DNA of 64,000 nt. It comes from Pediococcus acidilactici. Lineage in GTDB: Bacteria > Bacillota > Bacilli > Lactobacillales > Lactobacillaceae. The stretch covers positions 1 through 64,000 of the forward strand of contig CP103908.1 in NCBI GenBank assembly GCA_024970065.1, read 5' to 3'. Each line of letters starts with the position of its first letter. Positions within the stretch are counted from its first letter, which is position 1. The notes beneath the pieces were generated by a model that worked only from the letters and a program-made list of their open reading frames with translations, did not search any database and had not been told where the DNA came from. The position numbers were made by a program, and so were the translations under genes. Positions 11,649 through 20,198 of the stretch are shown here, in pieces.

Positions 11649-13046
11649 ATGGATAACGGGATTTTAGAAAATCAAACACCCCCTCAAAATATTGAGGCCG
11701 AAAAAGCGGTTTTGGGAGCTGTTTTTTTAAATTCGGATGCGTTGATTGACGCGATGGAATTCGTCACGGCGGACGACTTCTACAAACACGCCCATCAAGT
11801 CATTTTTAAGACGATGGTCGAGTTAAACGATGCGGACGAAGCAATTGATGCGCTAACGGTCAATAACGCCTTAGAAGAGCACCACCAGCTTGAAGATGCG
11901 GGTGGCATTACCTACATTGCTGAACTTGCAGGTTCGGTACCCACGGCCGCGAACGTGGGCTACTACGCGAAAATCGTGCAAGAAAAGGCGCTGCTTCGAA
12001 AACTGATTAAAACGGCGACTTCAATTGCCACCATGGGCTACACCCAGGAAAATGACGTTTCGGAAATTCTTGACGAAGCCGAACGAGAAATCATGGACGT
12101 GGCTGAAAATCGCAACCAGACTGGGTTTAAGCCAATTACGGACGTGTTGACTTCCTCAATGGAAGAAATCGACCGTTTGTACCAAAATGATGATGAAATT
12201 ACGGGATTGCCGACGGGCTTTAAGGAATTAGATAAAATTACGACGGGCTTGCACGCGGACGAATTAATTATTTTAGCTGCGCGTCCGGCGGTTGGTAAAA
12301 CGGCCTTTGCGCTAAACATCGCGCAAAACGTGGGAACCAAGACGGATAAAGCTGTCGCAATTTTCAGTCTGGAAATGGGTGCGGAACAACTGGTCAACCG
12401 GATGTTGTGTGCCGAAGGAAGTATTGATGCAAATCATTTGAGAACCGGTCAGTTAAATGAAGAAGAGTGGCAAAATTTAGTGGTGGCAATGGGTTCGTTA
12501 GCGAAGACCAACATTTATATCGACGATACTCCCGGCATTAAGATGTCGGAAATTCGGGCGAAATGTCGGCGCTTGGCTAAAGAACAAGGAAACTTAGGGT
12601 TAGTAGTGGTCGATTACCTCCAGCTAATCGAAGGTTCCGGTGAAAACCGGCAACAAGAAGTTTCCGCAATTTCCCGTCAGCTAAAGAAGCTTGCTAAGGA
12701 ATTGGGAATTCCAGTTATTGCGCTTTCCCAGCTTTCTCGGGGAGTTGAACAACGCCAAGATAAACGACCCGTAATGTCGGATATTCGTGAATCGGGATCA
12801 ATTGAACAAGATGCCGATATCGTTGCCTTCCTATACCGGGAGGACTACTACGAAAGAGACGACGGGACTAACCAGCAGGATCAGGACCAAGACCCCCGCG
12901 ATGAAGAAGATCAAAACGTGGGGCCGGTGGAAGTCATTATTGAAAAAAACCGGAGTGGTGCTCGAGGCACGGTCAACCTGCTGTTTATTAAGTCATACAA
13001 TAAATTTTCTTCATTAGCATACATGCCCGAAGCCGGAGCGCACTAG
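11649..13046 (+). CDS. dnaB: Replicative DNA helicase DnaB
   Basis: A 465-residue hexameric helicase (called DnaC in Bacillus) that unwinds DNA at the fork. It has the N-terminal DnaB domain (TPPQNIEAEKAVLGAVF), a linker, and a RecA-like motor with Walker A ARPAVGKTAFAL and Walker B VVVDYLQLI, then the SRGVEQRQDKRPVMSDIRES signature. Near the C-terminus an acidic Gln/Asp-rich insertion (about residues 405-425) precedes VEVIIEKNRSGARG. It ends the gdpP-rplI-dnaB cluster. Confidence 0.96.
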   Translation: MDNGILENQTPPQNIEAEKAVLGAVFLNSDALIDAMEFVTADDFYKHAHQVIFKTMVELNDADEAIDALTVNNALEEHHQLEDAGGITYIAELAGSVPTAANVGYYAKIVQEKALLRKLIKTATSIATMGYTQENDVSEILDEAEREIMDVAENRNQTGFKPITDVLTSSMEEIDRLYQNDDEITGLPTGFKELDKITTGLHADELIILAARPAVGKTAFALNIAQNVGTKTDKAVAIFSLEMGAEQLVNRMLCAEGSIDANHLRTGQLNEEEWQNLVVAMGSLAKTNIYIDDTPGIKMSEIRAKCRRLAKEQGNLGLVVVDYLQLIEGSGENRQQEVSAISRQLKKLAKELGIPVIALSQLSRGVEQRQDKRPVMSDIRESGSIEQDADIVAFLYREDYYERDDGTNQQDQDQDPRDEEDQNVGPVEVIIEKNRSGARGTVNLLFIKSYNKFSSLAYMPEAGAH

Positions 13047-13071
13047 GGCGATTAGGAGGAGACTTCTTTTC

Positions 13072-13115
13072 AAAGACTGGTTTCAGACCGTTTCGCCTGA
13101 GTCAGTCTTTTACTT
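13072..13115 (+). terminator. Terminator after dnaB
   Basis: Stem AAAGACTG/CAGTCTTT with a loop of about 23 nt and a short T-rich tail. Confidence 0.65.
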
Positions 13116-13138
13116 TATAAAAAAATTGGGAGGGAATT

Positions 13139-14335
13139 ATGCGCGAATTAAAGTTAAAGTGGTTATTGTTAGGGGTTTTGATTGATAGTATTGCGATGAG
13201 CTCGGTGTGGCCCCTAACGACAATTTATATGAATCAAGAGCTTGGCCATTCCTTAGTGGCAGCTGGGGTAGTTTTGTTTTTGAATTCAGTAGCGAGTATT
13301 TTAGGATCATTTGTTGCCGGGAAACTGTACGACAAATACGATAGCTATTATTTAATTCTGGGCGGAATTGTATTCACCTGGATTTCATTTTTCACGCTAA
13401 TTTTCTTCAACGGTTGGCCTACTTACCCAATCTTCCTCGTGCTAATCGGGTTTGGGACCGGCTGGATCGTTGCTTTGAATAATTCCATGGGAACCTCGAT
13501 TAAGAGCAAGGACGGGCGTTATGTCTTTAACATGCTGTACTTCGTGCAAAACTTGGGAGTAATGCTTGGAACCGCGATTGTGGGAATTCTCTTCAAACAT
13601 AGTGTGGCGCCGCTTTTCACGATTGCGACGGTCATGTTTACCGTATTCTTCGTGGTGGCCTTCTTCACTTATCGCATCCCAAAGGAAGACCAACCGGTAC
13701 AATCAGTGCAACAAACCCAAGACATTCAATCAAAGATGCCAAAGGTCAACTTTACGATTATTATGTCGTTTTTCGTGAGTTTGGTAATCATGTGGATCTT
13801 TTACCAACAATGGAACAGTACCGTTTCAATTTACATGTTGAAGCTGCACATTCCACTTCGGTTATACAGTTTCCTCTGGACGGTTAACGGATTATTCATT
13901 TTAATTGTGCAAGGCCTCTTAAGTTCACGGGGCGGTCGCTTATTAAAGGACCCGTATCACCAAGTTTATCTCGGGATCGCGTTCTTCATGGCCTCCTTTG
14001 GAATTTTGGCCGTGGCACACCAGTACTACCACTTCGTAATTGCGATGATCGTTTTGACCGTGGGTGAAGCAATCGCCTTCCCATCGATTCCAGCGATTGT
14101 TAATAGCCTTTCGCCATACGACCAAAAGGGTAAGTACCAAGGTTTGGCGAGTGCCTTTCCATCTGCTGGTAGGGCAATGGGACCGTTAGTCGGTAGTATG
14201 ATTATTGAGTCGACTTCGTTCGTTTTCTTGTATAGTCTCGGATTATTCACCATTTTAGTAGTGTTGGTAGTAATCGCGTTGATTATTGAAAGTACGAAGC
14301 GGAAGGCGACCTTGTACGATAATAATAAACAATAG
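13139..14335 (+). CDS. MFS transporter (DHA1-like, probable multidrug efflux)
   Basis: A 398-residue major facilitator protein with about 12 hydrophobic segments and a motif-A-like loop between segments 2 and 3 (GKLYDKYDSYY). A hydrophilic stretch near residues 185-200 fits the central cytoplasmic loop between the halves. Family context suggests drug/proton antiport, as in the YttB group, but the substrate is not readable. It has its own GGGAGGG ribosome site and terminators on both sides, so it is probably monocistronic. Confidence 0.8.
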   Translation: MRELKLKWLLLGVLIDSIAMSSVWPLTTIYMNQELGHSLVAAGVVLFLNSVASILGSFVAGKLYDKYDSYYLILGGIVFTWISFFTLIFFNGWPTYPIFLVLIGFGTGWIVALNNSMGTSIKSKDGRYVFNMLYFVQNLGVMLGTAIVGILFKHSVAPLFTIATVMFTVFFVVAFFTYRIPKEDQPVQSVQQTQDIQSKMPKVNFTIIMSFFVSLVIMWIFYQQWNSTVSIYMLKLHIPLRLYSFLWTVNGLFILIVQGLLSSRGGRLLKDPYHQVYLGIAFFMASFGILAVAHQYYHFVIAMIVLTVGEAIAFPSIPAIVNSLSPYDQKGKYQGLASAFPSAGRAMGPLVGSMIIESTSFVFLYSLGLFTILVVLVVIALIIESTKRKATLYDNNKQ

Positions 14336-14414
14336 GGCGCAATTTGATCGGAAGGACTTGGTCAAGCGCCTTTCATTATGTAGTACGGAAGAGTTCGGAC
14401 TCACTGGTTGCATA

Positions 14415-14465
14415 ATAAAAATGGTAGTTTTCAGACAATTAATGCTGAAAGCTACCATTTTTTGT
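14415..14465 (+). terminator. Terminator after the MFS gene
   Basis: Long stem AAATGGTAG + TTTTCAG / CTGAAAG + CTACCATTT with a 10-nt loop and a T-run. Confidence 0.88.
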
Positions 14466-14561
14466 TTTGGGGCTACGGAAGTAATAAATAAATTGACCAG
14501 ATTAGGTATGTGGCTATTAAAACTGCGTTGACCCCCGCGGGAAAGTGGGTAAGATGGACAC

Positions 14562-14590
14562 AATAAAAAAACGTCCACAACGGACGTCTT
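14562..14590 (-). terminator. Terminator of the DUF1304 gene
   Basis: On the minus strand: GACGTCC-GTTGT-GGACGT followed by seven T. Confidence 0.85.
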
Positions 14591-14602
14591 ACTTAAACCA
14601 TA

Positions 14603-14971
14603 TTATAAAAAGAACATTGCCAGCACCATTGCAATTAGCGCGGGGGCTCCCTGGATCCAAAGAATCCGTTTAGCCACCGTGAGGGCGCCGTAAGCAGCAA
14701 TGATGAAGATGCCGGCTAGCAAGCCAATTGCCATTCCACGAAGTAGGGTTCCTCCGGGGATGAAGATGATTAAAAATAGGGATAAGGCGACAAAGCCGTT
14801 GTAAAGTCCCTGATTGGCAAGTGCCGTCCGTAAATGGGGCCGTTCGACTTCGGCAAGCGGTAAGTTAAAGCTCTTCGCAATTAGCCGGTCGCTGCCTAAA
14901 AGTTCCAGTCCCATGATGCCGACGTGTTCTAACCCGATTAAAATAATTAGTACGATGGTAAATGTATGCAA
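14603..14971 (-). CDS. DUF1304 family membrane protein
   Basis: A small, very hydrophobic protein (122 residues from the chosen start) with four predicted membrane segments and the family pattern GLEHVGIMGLELLG and NQGLYNGF. The function of DUF1304 proteins is unknown. A TTG at 14980 touches the AAGGAG ribosome site and is too close; the TTG at 14971 has a 9-nt spacing, so I take it as the start. It is convergent with the MFS gene, divergent from the TauE-like gene, and monocistronic. Confidence 0.8.
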   Translation of the reverse strand: MHTFTIVLIILIGLEHVGIMGLELLGSDRLIAKSFNLPLAEVERPHLRTALANQGLYNGFVALSLFLIIFIPGGTLLRGMAIGLLAGIFIIAAYGALTVAKRILWIQGAPALIAMVLAMFFL

Positions 14972-15034
14972 AATATTCAACTCCTTGGAACTATCTTATA
15001 ACGAATGGTCGCAAACGCCAAATATTTATCATAA

Positions 15035-15110
15035 ATGAAGTTAAATTTAAGCAATTGAAGCTGAAATTGAAGTTAAACTGTAATTATTAAGTTGGAACTG
15101 AAGTTCATTT
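15035..15110. repeat. Cluster of TGAAGTTAA-type direct repeats
   Basis: Several near-identical half-sites (TGAAGTTAAAT, TTGAAGCTGAA, TTGAAGTTAAAC, CTGAAGTTCAT) lie between the divergent DUF1304 and TauE-like genes. Similar clusters occur at 20199-20247 and 61550-61612. They may be a regulator-binding array. Confidence 0.45.
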
Positions 15111-15228
15111 TAAAGTACGGAATATAAAATTACCGAACCAAGTGCTATTTCGGGCATTTGGCTCTGGTGTAAAACGGGATTACCATATAGAATGGTAACT
15201 TAATAAGAAGGAAAACGAGGAAGCTATT

Positions 15229-15960
15229 TTGATCATTCTGGGAGTTTTGCTGATTGCGTGGTTGGGAGCGTTGGTCCGCACGGTGTTTGGCTTTGGGGAA
15301 GCCCTAGTATCAATGCCATTGTTAGCTTTACTAGGATACGATTTGAAAACCAGTACGGCGTTAATCGGTGCCGTAGGTTTGCTGGTGGCGTTACCGGCAA
15401 CGATTCGGGAATGGCACCGGATTGATTTTCGGGCGGTTCGACGGTTGGTGACCGGCTCTTTGATCGGGGTCCCTCTGGGAATCCTCCTTGTAAAAACGAT
15501 GCCGGCCAGCGTAGTACTACATGGCTTAGGTCTATTTTTAATCGTTTACGGTAGTTATAGCTTGTGGCGAAGTCATTCGGGGCGCCTAGGGAAACCGCAT
15601 TTGGTAGCGAAGGGATACGATTACTTGGCGGGCGTAGTTTCCGGAGCGCTCGGCAGTGCCTATAACAGTCATGGGGTGCCGGTGGCGGTCTATGGAATGC
15701 TGAAGCAGTGGCCAGCTGCCCATCTTCGTGCAATCCTCCAAGCTCATTTTCTGTGCGTAGGCGTGTTAGTGGTAATTAGTCACGTCGCGGCTGGATTTTG
15801 GTCTTTAGAAGCAGTAAAAGTCCTCTTGATGGTGCTCCCGGGGTTAGTTTTAACGGTGCCCTTGGGTAATTGGATTGTTGATCGAATGGCACCCGAACGA
15901 GCGATCAAGTTTGTTTACGGAGCGTTGATTATTTTTGGGTTATTACTCATGTTGAAATAA
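15229..15960 (+). CDS. TauE/SafE family sulfite or anion exporter-like permease
   Basis: A 243-residue integral membrane protein with about eight hydrophobic segments and the two-repeat layout of the TauE/SafE (DUF81) family. Family motifs include GFGEALVSMPLLALLGYD in the first half and SGALGSAYNSHGVPVAVYG in the second. Members export sulfite, sulfoacetate or other organic anions; the substrate here is unknown. The start is TTG at 15229, 8 nt after ACGAGG. It is followed by the leader region of the ABC-F gene and appears monocistronic. Confidence 0.8.
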   Translation: MIILGVLLIAWLGALVRTVFGFGEALVSMPLLALLGYDLKTSTALIGAVGLLVALPATIREWHRIDFRAVRRLVTGSLIGVPLGILLVKTMPASVVLHGLGLFLIVYGSYSLWRSHSGRLGKPHLVAKGYDYLAGVVSGALGSAYNSHGVPVAVYGMLKQWPAAHLRAILQAHFLCVGVLVVISHVAAGFWSLEAVKVLLMVLPGLVLTVPLGNWIVDRMAPERAIKFVYGALIIFGLLLMLK

Positions 15961-16039
15961 TTTTAGCGTTACAAATATTTCAGATTAATTGGTTAATATG
16001 TTTTATTTTTTACGGTATGTTACAAAATGGGCTAATTGC

Positions 16040-16068
16040 TTGAAAAAATTTAATGGGCTTGTTACCAT
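16040..16068 (+). promoter_or_regulatory. Promoter of the ABC-F leader
   Basis: TTGAAA (16040-16045), 17-bp spacer, TACCAT (16063-16068). It places the transcript start about 20 nt before the leader ORF. Confidence 0.6.
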
Positions 16069-16096
16069 AAGCGTATATTCAATGGAAGGGATGTTG

Positions 16097-16120
16097 ATGG
16101 GATTGAAGATTACAGACTAA
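16097..16120 (+). CDS. Leader peptide of the ABC-F gene, MGLKITD
   Basis: A seven-codon ORF (MGLKITD, stop) with GGAAGG at 16084-16089, 7 nt before its ATG. Its last codons (ACA GAC TAA) form the 5' arm of the first attenuator hairpin. The position and overlap fit a ribosome-sensing upstream ORF of the kind that controls several ABC-F resistance genes. Expression is inferred from layout only. Confidence 0.55.
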   Translation: MGLKITD

Positions 16121-16177
16121 TTTTCGAAGATTAAGAAATGACGATTTCTTTGTTTTTCGGAGTAGTCTGCGGTTTTT
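16113..16177 (+). promoter_or_regulatory. Attenuator hairpin 1 overlapping the leader ORF
   Basis: CAGACTA (16113-16119, end of leader ORF) pairs with TAGTCTG (16163-16169). Nested inside are CGAA/TTCG and AAGAAAT-GACG-ATTTCTT. The stem is followed by CGGTTTTTG, a weak terminator tail. A ribosome stalled on the leader would cover the 5' arm. Confidence 0.55.
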
Positions 16178-16234
16178 GATCCAGTCAGGGTGCCTATCCA
16201 AAATAAGTTATATTGGTATTTTGCACTTTTGTAC

Positions 16235-16268
16235 TGCGCTAGGAACTGCACACCTAGTGCTTTTTTTG
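16235..16268 (+). terminator. Attenuator terminator 2 before the ABC-F gene
   Basis: Stem GCGCTAGG/CCTAGTGC with a 10-nt loop followed by seven T, placed inside the untranslated leader 44 nt before the ABC-F start. It would end transcription unless antiterminated. Confidence 0.8.
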
Positions 16269-16278
16269 TGCCTTAAAC

Positions 16279-16305
16279 CGCCGGCTCCCGAAAAAATGGG
16301 AGGCG
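16279..16305 (+). promoter_or_regulatory. Hairpin sequestering the ABC-F ribosome site
   Basis: CTCCC (16285-16289) pairs with GGGAG (16298-16302), which is the ribosome site itself (GGGAGG). This could add a translational layer of control. Confidence 0.45.
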
Positions 16306-16311
16306 AACTAA

Positions 16312-17802
16312 TTGGGAATTATTCAAATTAAAAATTTAAGTTATAGCTATGATCAACAAGTAACCCCGTTGTTTGAGAAGGTCGATTTAGAAATTGATGC
16401 CCGTTGGAAACTGGGCTTAATTGGCCGAAACGGGCGGGGAAAAACGACGTTATTAAAAATTTTACGGGGGCAGGTGCCCTACCAAGGACAGGTAAACACC
16501 GATTTGCAGTTTAATTATTTTCCAGCAAAGGCCCCCAACCCTCAAGCGACTTTGGAAAACGTGCTGATGGAAATTACGCAACGGGATTACTCTAATTTTT
16601 GGGAAGTCGAGCGGGAAATGGACCGGATCGGGTTGCCCAACGAGTTGCTCACGCAACCGTATGACGAACTGAGCCCGGGACAACGGACTAAGGCGCAATT
16701 GGCGGCGATGTTCGCGAATGCCGGAGCCTTTCAATTGATCGACGAGCCGACTAATCATCTGGATGAGGAAGGACGGCAACGGTTGGCGGATTACCTAAAG
16801 CGAAAGCAGGGTTTTATCGTGGTTAGCCACGACCGGGATTTTTTAAATCAGGTAATCGACCACGTCATTGCGATTGACCGGGCGCAAATTACGAGCTTGC
16901 ACGGTAATTACACCACCTGGGCGACCGAACGACAACGCGCAGATGAACGGGAACGGCGAACGAAGGAAACCTTGCAGAAGGAAGTTAAGCAACTCACCAA
17001 GGCGGCTCAGCAAAAACAAAATTGGTCAAAAGCAACCGAACGCAAAAAGGTGGGGGCGGCTGATAAAGGTTTTGTCGGGCACAAGGCGGCCAAAATTATG
17101 AAGCGGGCGACCACGATCCAAGCCCGGGCGGAAGCAAAAGTGGCGGATAAACAGCGGTTATTGAAGAACATTGAGATTGATGCTGAACATCAATTGAACT
17201 ACAATCCGCCCCGACTGCCCGCAAACGCGAGCCTTTTAACGGTCGACCAGCTCGTAGTGAGTCGCGGAAATGCTTCGTTAAACCTGCCGGTAAGTTTTGA
17301 ACTTAAGAATGACGACCGGATAGTGCTCCAGGGACCTAACGGAGTGGGGAAATCGACCCTGATTGCGGCAATTTTAGGCAACCAGGAACTACGAACGGCC
17401 GGCACCGTTAATTTAAGGAGCGGACTAAAAGTTTCTTACCTGCCGCAAGCTTTTGATGAGCTTAGTGGTGACTTAGCAAGTTTCGCTCAAGCCAAGGCGG
17501 TTGATTTACAAGACTTATTGGCTACTTTGCGAAAGTTAGGTTTTGAGCGGGAATTATTTACCCAGCGAATTGAACAGATGAGCATGGGACAAAAACGGAA
17601 GGTGGCCCTAGCCCGGGCGCTTTGCGAACCCGCCAACCTTTACATCTGGGATGAGCCCTTAAATTACTTAGACGTGATTACTCGTGAACAAATTCAACAA
17701 TTAATTCTGCGGGAGCGTCCCGCAATGTTAATTATTGATCACGACCGGGAGTTTGTTCGGCAAGTAAACACCCAAATTGTAGAAATTACCCCCGGGTTTT
17801 AA
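16312..17802 (+). CDS. Lsa-type ABC-F ribosomal protection protein
   Basis: A 496-residue protein with two ABC ATPase domains and no membrane segment. Walker A sites are GRNGRGKT (about residue 38) and GPNGVGKST (about 340). The signatures are LSPGQRTK and MSMGQKRK, and the Walker B motifs are LIDEPTNHLD and IWDEPLNYLD. WKLGLIGRNGRGKTTLL and QMSMGQ...YIWDEPLNYLD match my recollection of Lsa proteins, which displace lincosamides, pleuromutilins and streptogramin A from the ribosome. A basic interdomain linker (about 195-290) carries the antibiotic-resistance domain tip. The start is TTG, 8 nt after GGGAGG. Leader peptide and attenuators upstream support drug-inducible control. The drug spectrum is inferred. 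Confidence 0.85.
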   Translation: MGIIQIKNLSYSYDQQVTPLFEKVDLEIDARWKLGLIGRNGRGKTTLLKILRGQVPYQGQVNTDLQFNYFPAKAPNPQATLENVLMEITQRDYSNFWEVEREMDRIGLPNELLTQPYDELSPGQRTKAQLAAMFANAGAFQLIDEPTNHLDEEGRQRLADYLKRKQGFIVVSHDRDFLNQVIDHVIAIDRAQITSLHGNYTTWATERQRADERERRTKETLQKEVKQLTKAAQQKQNWSKATERKKVGAADKGFVGHKAAKIMKRATTIQARAEAKVADKQRLLKNIEIDAEHQLNYNPPRLPANASLLTVDQLVVSRGNASLNLPVSFELKNDDRIVLQGPNGVGKSTLIAAILGNQELRTAGTVNLRSGLKVSYLPQAFDELSGDLASFAQAKAVDLQDLLATLRKLGFERELFTQRIEQMSMGQKRKVALARALCEPANLYIWDEPLNYLDVITREQIQQLILRERPAMLIIDHDREFVRQVNTQIVEITPGF

Positions 17803-17804
17803 AA

Positions 17805-17853
17805 TTGACACCGTGTCAGAATGTGGTATTCTATCCATATTGACACGGTGTCA
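17805..17853 (+). promoter_or_regulatory. hrtRBA promoter with two TetR operators
   Basis: TTGACA (17805-17810), 16-bp spacer, extended -10 TGG-TATTCT (17827-17832). Two 13-bp palindromes, TGACACCGTGTCA (17806-17818) and TGACACGGTGTCA (17841-17853), lie 35 bp apart. One covers the -35, the other the transcript start. The half-site equals that recalled for the lactococcal haem regulator HrtR. Confidence 0.85.
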
Positions 17854-17877
17854 TTTTTGTTTAAGGAGGTGGCAAGG

Positions 17878-18381
17878 GTGCCCTCAGAAACGCTGGTGAA
17901 GTTAAAGCCAACTAAAAAAGCGGCGATTGAAGCGGCTCTTTTAGCGGAATTTTCTCGTTATCCGGTTGCAGAGGCCCAGGTTGCTCGCATCGTCAAGGAC
18001 GCGGGAATTTCGCGTGGGGCGTTTTATAATTATTTTGCCGATTTAATTGATGCGTACCGCTACATCTACCAAGTAGCCATGCACGATATTCACCAATCCG
18101 TTCACGGGAAGATGGCTCGGGACCCCGCGCTGGTGTCCACGGTGCGGGACTTCGTCGAGAATGCGCAATCTAGTAAGTATTATCGGTTACTGCAGATGCA
18201 TTTTCGTCATAACGAAGCGTACGTTGCCCACTGGATTGCTCCGGTCAAGACTGGCGGCGCACGGCAATGGGCACAACAAACCTTGGTACATGACACGCTA
18301 CGCGGAGCCATCGTGGAACCGGAAACCGCGGAAGCTCGTTTAGCACAGTTAACCACGATCCTAAAAATTCTGGAGGAATAG
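17878..18381 (+). CDS. hrtR: TetR family regulator, probable haem sensor HrtR
   Basis: A 167-residue TetR-type repressor. The helix-turn-helix lies at about residues 30-53 (VARIVKDAGISRGAFYNYF). The ligand domain carries His at 69, 72, 76 and 138. Aligned by eye with recalled Lactococcus HrtR, His72 falls in the same register as its haem ligand, and His138 is a candidate for the second one. The start is GTG 17878, preceded by AAGGAGGTG; an in-frame ATG at 17821 would lie between the two operators and is unlikely. It is first in an operon with the permease and ATPase, stop-to-start gap 2 bp. It is likely autoregulated. Confidence 0.8.
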   Translation: MPSETLVKLKPTKKAAIEAALLAEFSRYPVAEAQVARIVKDAGISRGAFYNYFADLIDAYRYIYQVAMHDIHQSVHGKMARDPALVSTVRDFVENAQSSKYYRLLQMHFRHNEAYVAHWIAPVKTGGARQWAQQTLVHDTLRGAIVEPETAEARLAQLTTILKILEE

Positions 18382-18383
18382 AT

Positions 18384-19442
18384 ATGTTTTTAGCTTTAAA
18401 GGAGATTAAACGCGAAAAGTTGCGGTATTCGCTAATTATCGGCATGATTGTCCTGATTAGCTACCTGATTTTTATTTTGACTAGCCTGGCCTTAGGATTG
18501 GCGCACCAAAATACCGATGCCATTAACTCTTGGAAGATTAATTCGGTAGTTTTGAACCAAGACGCTAACGTCAATTTGAGCCAGTCATTAATTACGGATC
18601 AGCAGGTTAAGGATCAAAAGCTGACCAAAAACGATGCCCTGATCGGCCAAATTTCAGTGGTGGCGAAGGAGGGCAAGCACGAAAAAATTTCGTCTTCCTT
18701 CGTGGGAATCCAAAACGATCAATTCATCGCTAAACAACTGAAGTTGACCAGCGGACACAAAGTTAAACGTGATCATGAAGTGGTCGTCGACGAAAAGTTT
18801 AAACAAAGCGGTTATAAAATTGGGGATCGGCTGAAGTTAAACGACGCGGACCAGACCTTTAAGATCGTCGGGTTCACCCGTAACGCGAAGCTAAACATCG
18901 CGCCGGTTATTTACGGTACGTTGGATGATTGGCGGGATTTGAAACGGGCCATGCCACAAACCAAGGCCAGTGCGATCGTTTCTAAGACGACCGATTTAAA
19001 GGTGAAAAAACCGTTAAAGACCTACTCTAAAAAGGCGTTTATCCAGAAATTACCGGGATATTCCGCGCAAAATATGACCTTTGCTTTAATGATTGGCTTC
19101 CTGATGGCCATTTCATTGATTGTGATTGCGATTTTCCTATACATTTTGACAATCCAGAAGTTGCCTAACTATGCGGTTTTACGGGCTCAAGGAATTCCGA
19201 GCCGGGTAATCGCGTGGAGCACGATTGCGCAATCATTGGTATTGGTAGTTAGCGGAATTATTATCGGAACCCTGTTGACGATTGCGACAGCGGCGGTATT
19301 GCCTCCAGCGGTCCCAATGGCCTTTGACGTACCAATGCTGACGGCGGTGGGCGTTGGTTTGGTAATTACGGCACTCTTAGGGGCGTTAGTTCCGATTCGT
19401 AGCGTCATCAAACTAGACCCGGTAAGTGTGATTGGAGGATAA
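18384..19442 (+). CDS. hrtB: FtsX-like ABC permease, probable haem exporter HrtB
   Basis: A 352-residue permease of the MacB/FtsX class. One N-terminal membrane segment (about residues 15-37) is followed by a large extracytoplasmic domain (40-230) and three C-terminal membrane segments. In lactic bacteria HrtB pairs with HrtA to export toxic haem from the membrane. The gene order hrtR-hrtB-hrtA equals the lactococcal operon, with stop-to-start gaps of 2 and 4 bp. If it is not haem-specific, a generic MacB-like efflux permease is the alternative. Confidence 0.8.
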   Translation: MFLALKEIKREKLRYSLIIGMIVLISYLIFILTSLALGLAHQNTDAINSWKINSVVLNQDANVNLSQSLITDQQVKDQKLTKNDALIGQISVVAKEGKHEKISSSFVGIQNDQFIAKQLKLTSGHKVKRDHEVVVDEKFKQSGYKIGDRLKLNDADQTFKIVGFTRNAKLNIAPVIYGTLDDWRDLKRAMPQTKASAIVSKTTDLKVKKPLKTYSKKAFIQKLPGYSAQNMTFALMIGFLMAISLIVIAIFLYILTIQKLPNYAVLRAQGIPSRVIAWSTIAQSLVLVVSGIIIGTLLTIATAAVLPPAVPMAFDVPMLTAVGVGLVITALLGALVPIRSVIKLDPVSVIGG

Positions 19443-19446
19443 GACC

Positions 19447-20124
19447 ATGGCAGCAATTGAAATGAACGGTATCAACCAGATTTACGGGAAGGGCATCGCC
19501 GAAGTGCACGTGCTTCACGACATTGATTTCAAGGCGGAAGCGGGAACCCTAAGCTTAATTATTGGGCCAAGTGGTTCCGGAAAGAGTACTTTCTTGACGA
19601 TTGCCGGCGGTTTGCGGACCCCGACGAGCGGAAAGGTTAAGGTCAACGGCCACGACTACCAGGACAGTTCGCGGAAGGCGTTAGAAAAGTTGCGGCTCAA
19701 CGAAATTGGGTTTGTGTTGCAAAACTACCACCTGTTGCCTTTCTTAACGGTTAAGGATCAGTTTAAGTTGGTTGATAAGGTCAAAAAGGACCATAACCTA
19801 TCACAAGCAGAATTAAACGACTTGCTCACGCAACTGGGTGTTGAAGATTTGGTAGACAAATACCCTACCGAACTGTCTGGTGGGCAACAACAACGGGTGG
19901 CCATCGCCCGAGCTTTGTATCCGGACCCGTCGATTATCCTAGCGGACGAGCCTACGGCAGCATTAGATAGTTCTCGGGTAAAGGAAGTCGGCAAGATGTT
20001 TGCCCGGCTCGCCCACGAACATAATAAGGCGGTCGTAATCGTTACTCACGACATGCGCTTAAAGGATTACGCGGATCAAATGTTTAAGATTAACGACGGG
20101 GTTTTGAGTGCCGAAACACTTTAA
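19447..20124 (+). CDS. hrtA: ABC transporter ATP-binding protein, probable HrtA
   Basis: A 225-residue ATPase of the LolD/MacB group with Walker A GPSGSGKST, Q-loop VLQNYHLLP, signature LSGGQQQRVAIARAL, Walker B IILADEP and switch His VTHDM. It powers the upstream permease. The start is ATG 19447, correctly spaced from GGAGG inside the end of hrtB; the in-frame TTG at 19432 overlaps that site. It is the last gene of the operon, followed by a terminator. Confidence 0.85.
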   Translation: MAAIEMNGINQIYGKGIAEVHVLHDIDFKAEAGTLSLIIGPSGSGKSTFLTIAGGLRTPTSGKVKVNGHDYQDSSRKALEKLRLNEIGFVLQNYHLLPFLTVKDQFKLVDKVKKDHNLSQAELNDLLTQLGVEDLVDKYPTELSGGQQQRVAIARALYPDPSIILADEPTAALDSSRVKEVGKMFARLAHEHNKAVVIVTHDMRLKDYADQMFKINDGVLSAETL

Positions 20125-20162
20125 ATAGATTTGCTGGTACTAAGAAAAACTCGTTAATTCCA

Positions 20163-20196
20163 AAAAGGGCTTCGCATTTCGCGAAGTTCTTTTTTG
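20163..20196 (+). terminator. Terminator of hrtRBA
   Basis: Stem AGGGCTTCGC/GCGAAGTTCT (G-U pairs) with a 5-nt loop and a T-run. Confidence 0.85.
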
Positions 20197-20198
20197 GT

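Noticed and set aside
17821..17877. N-terminal extension of the TetR regulator from ATG 17821
   Set aside because: It would begin before the -10 box and run through the second operator; GTG 17878 has a strong ribosome site and gives normal family length.
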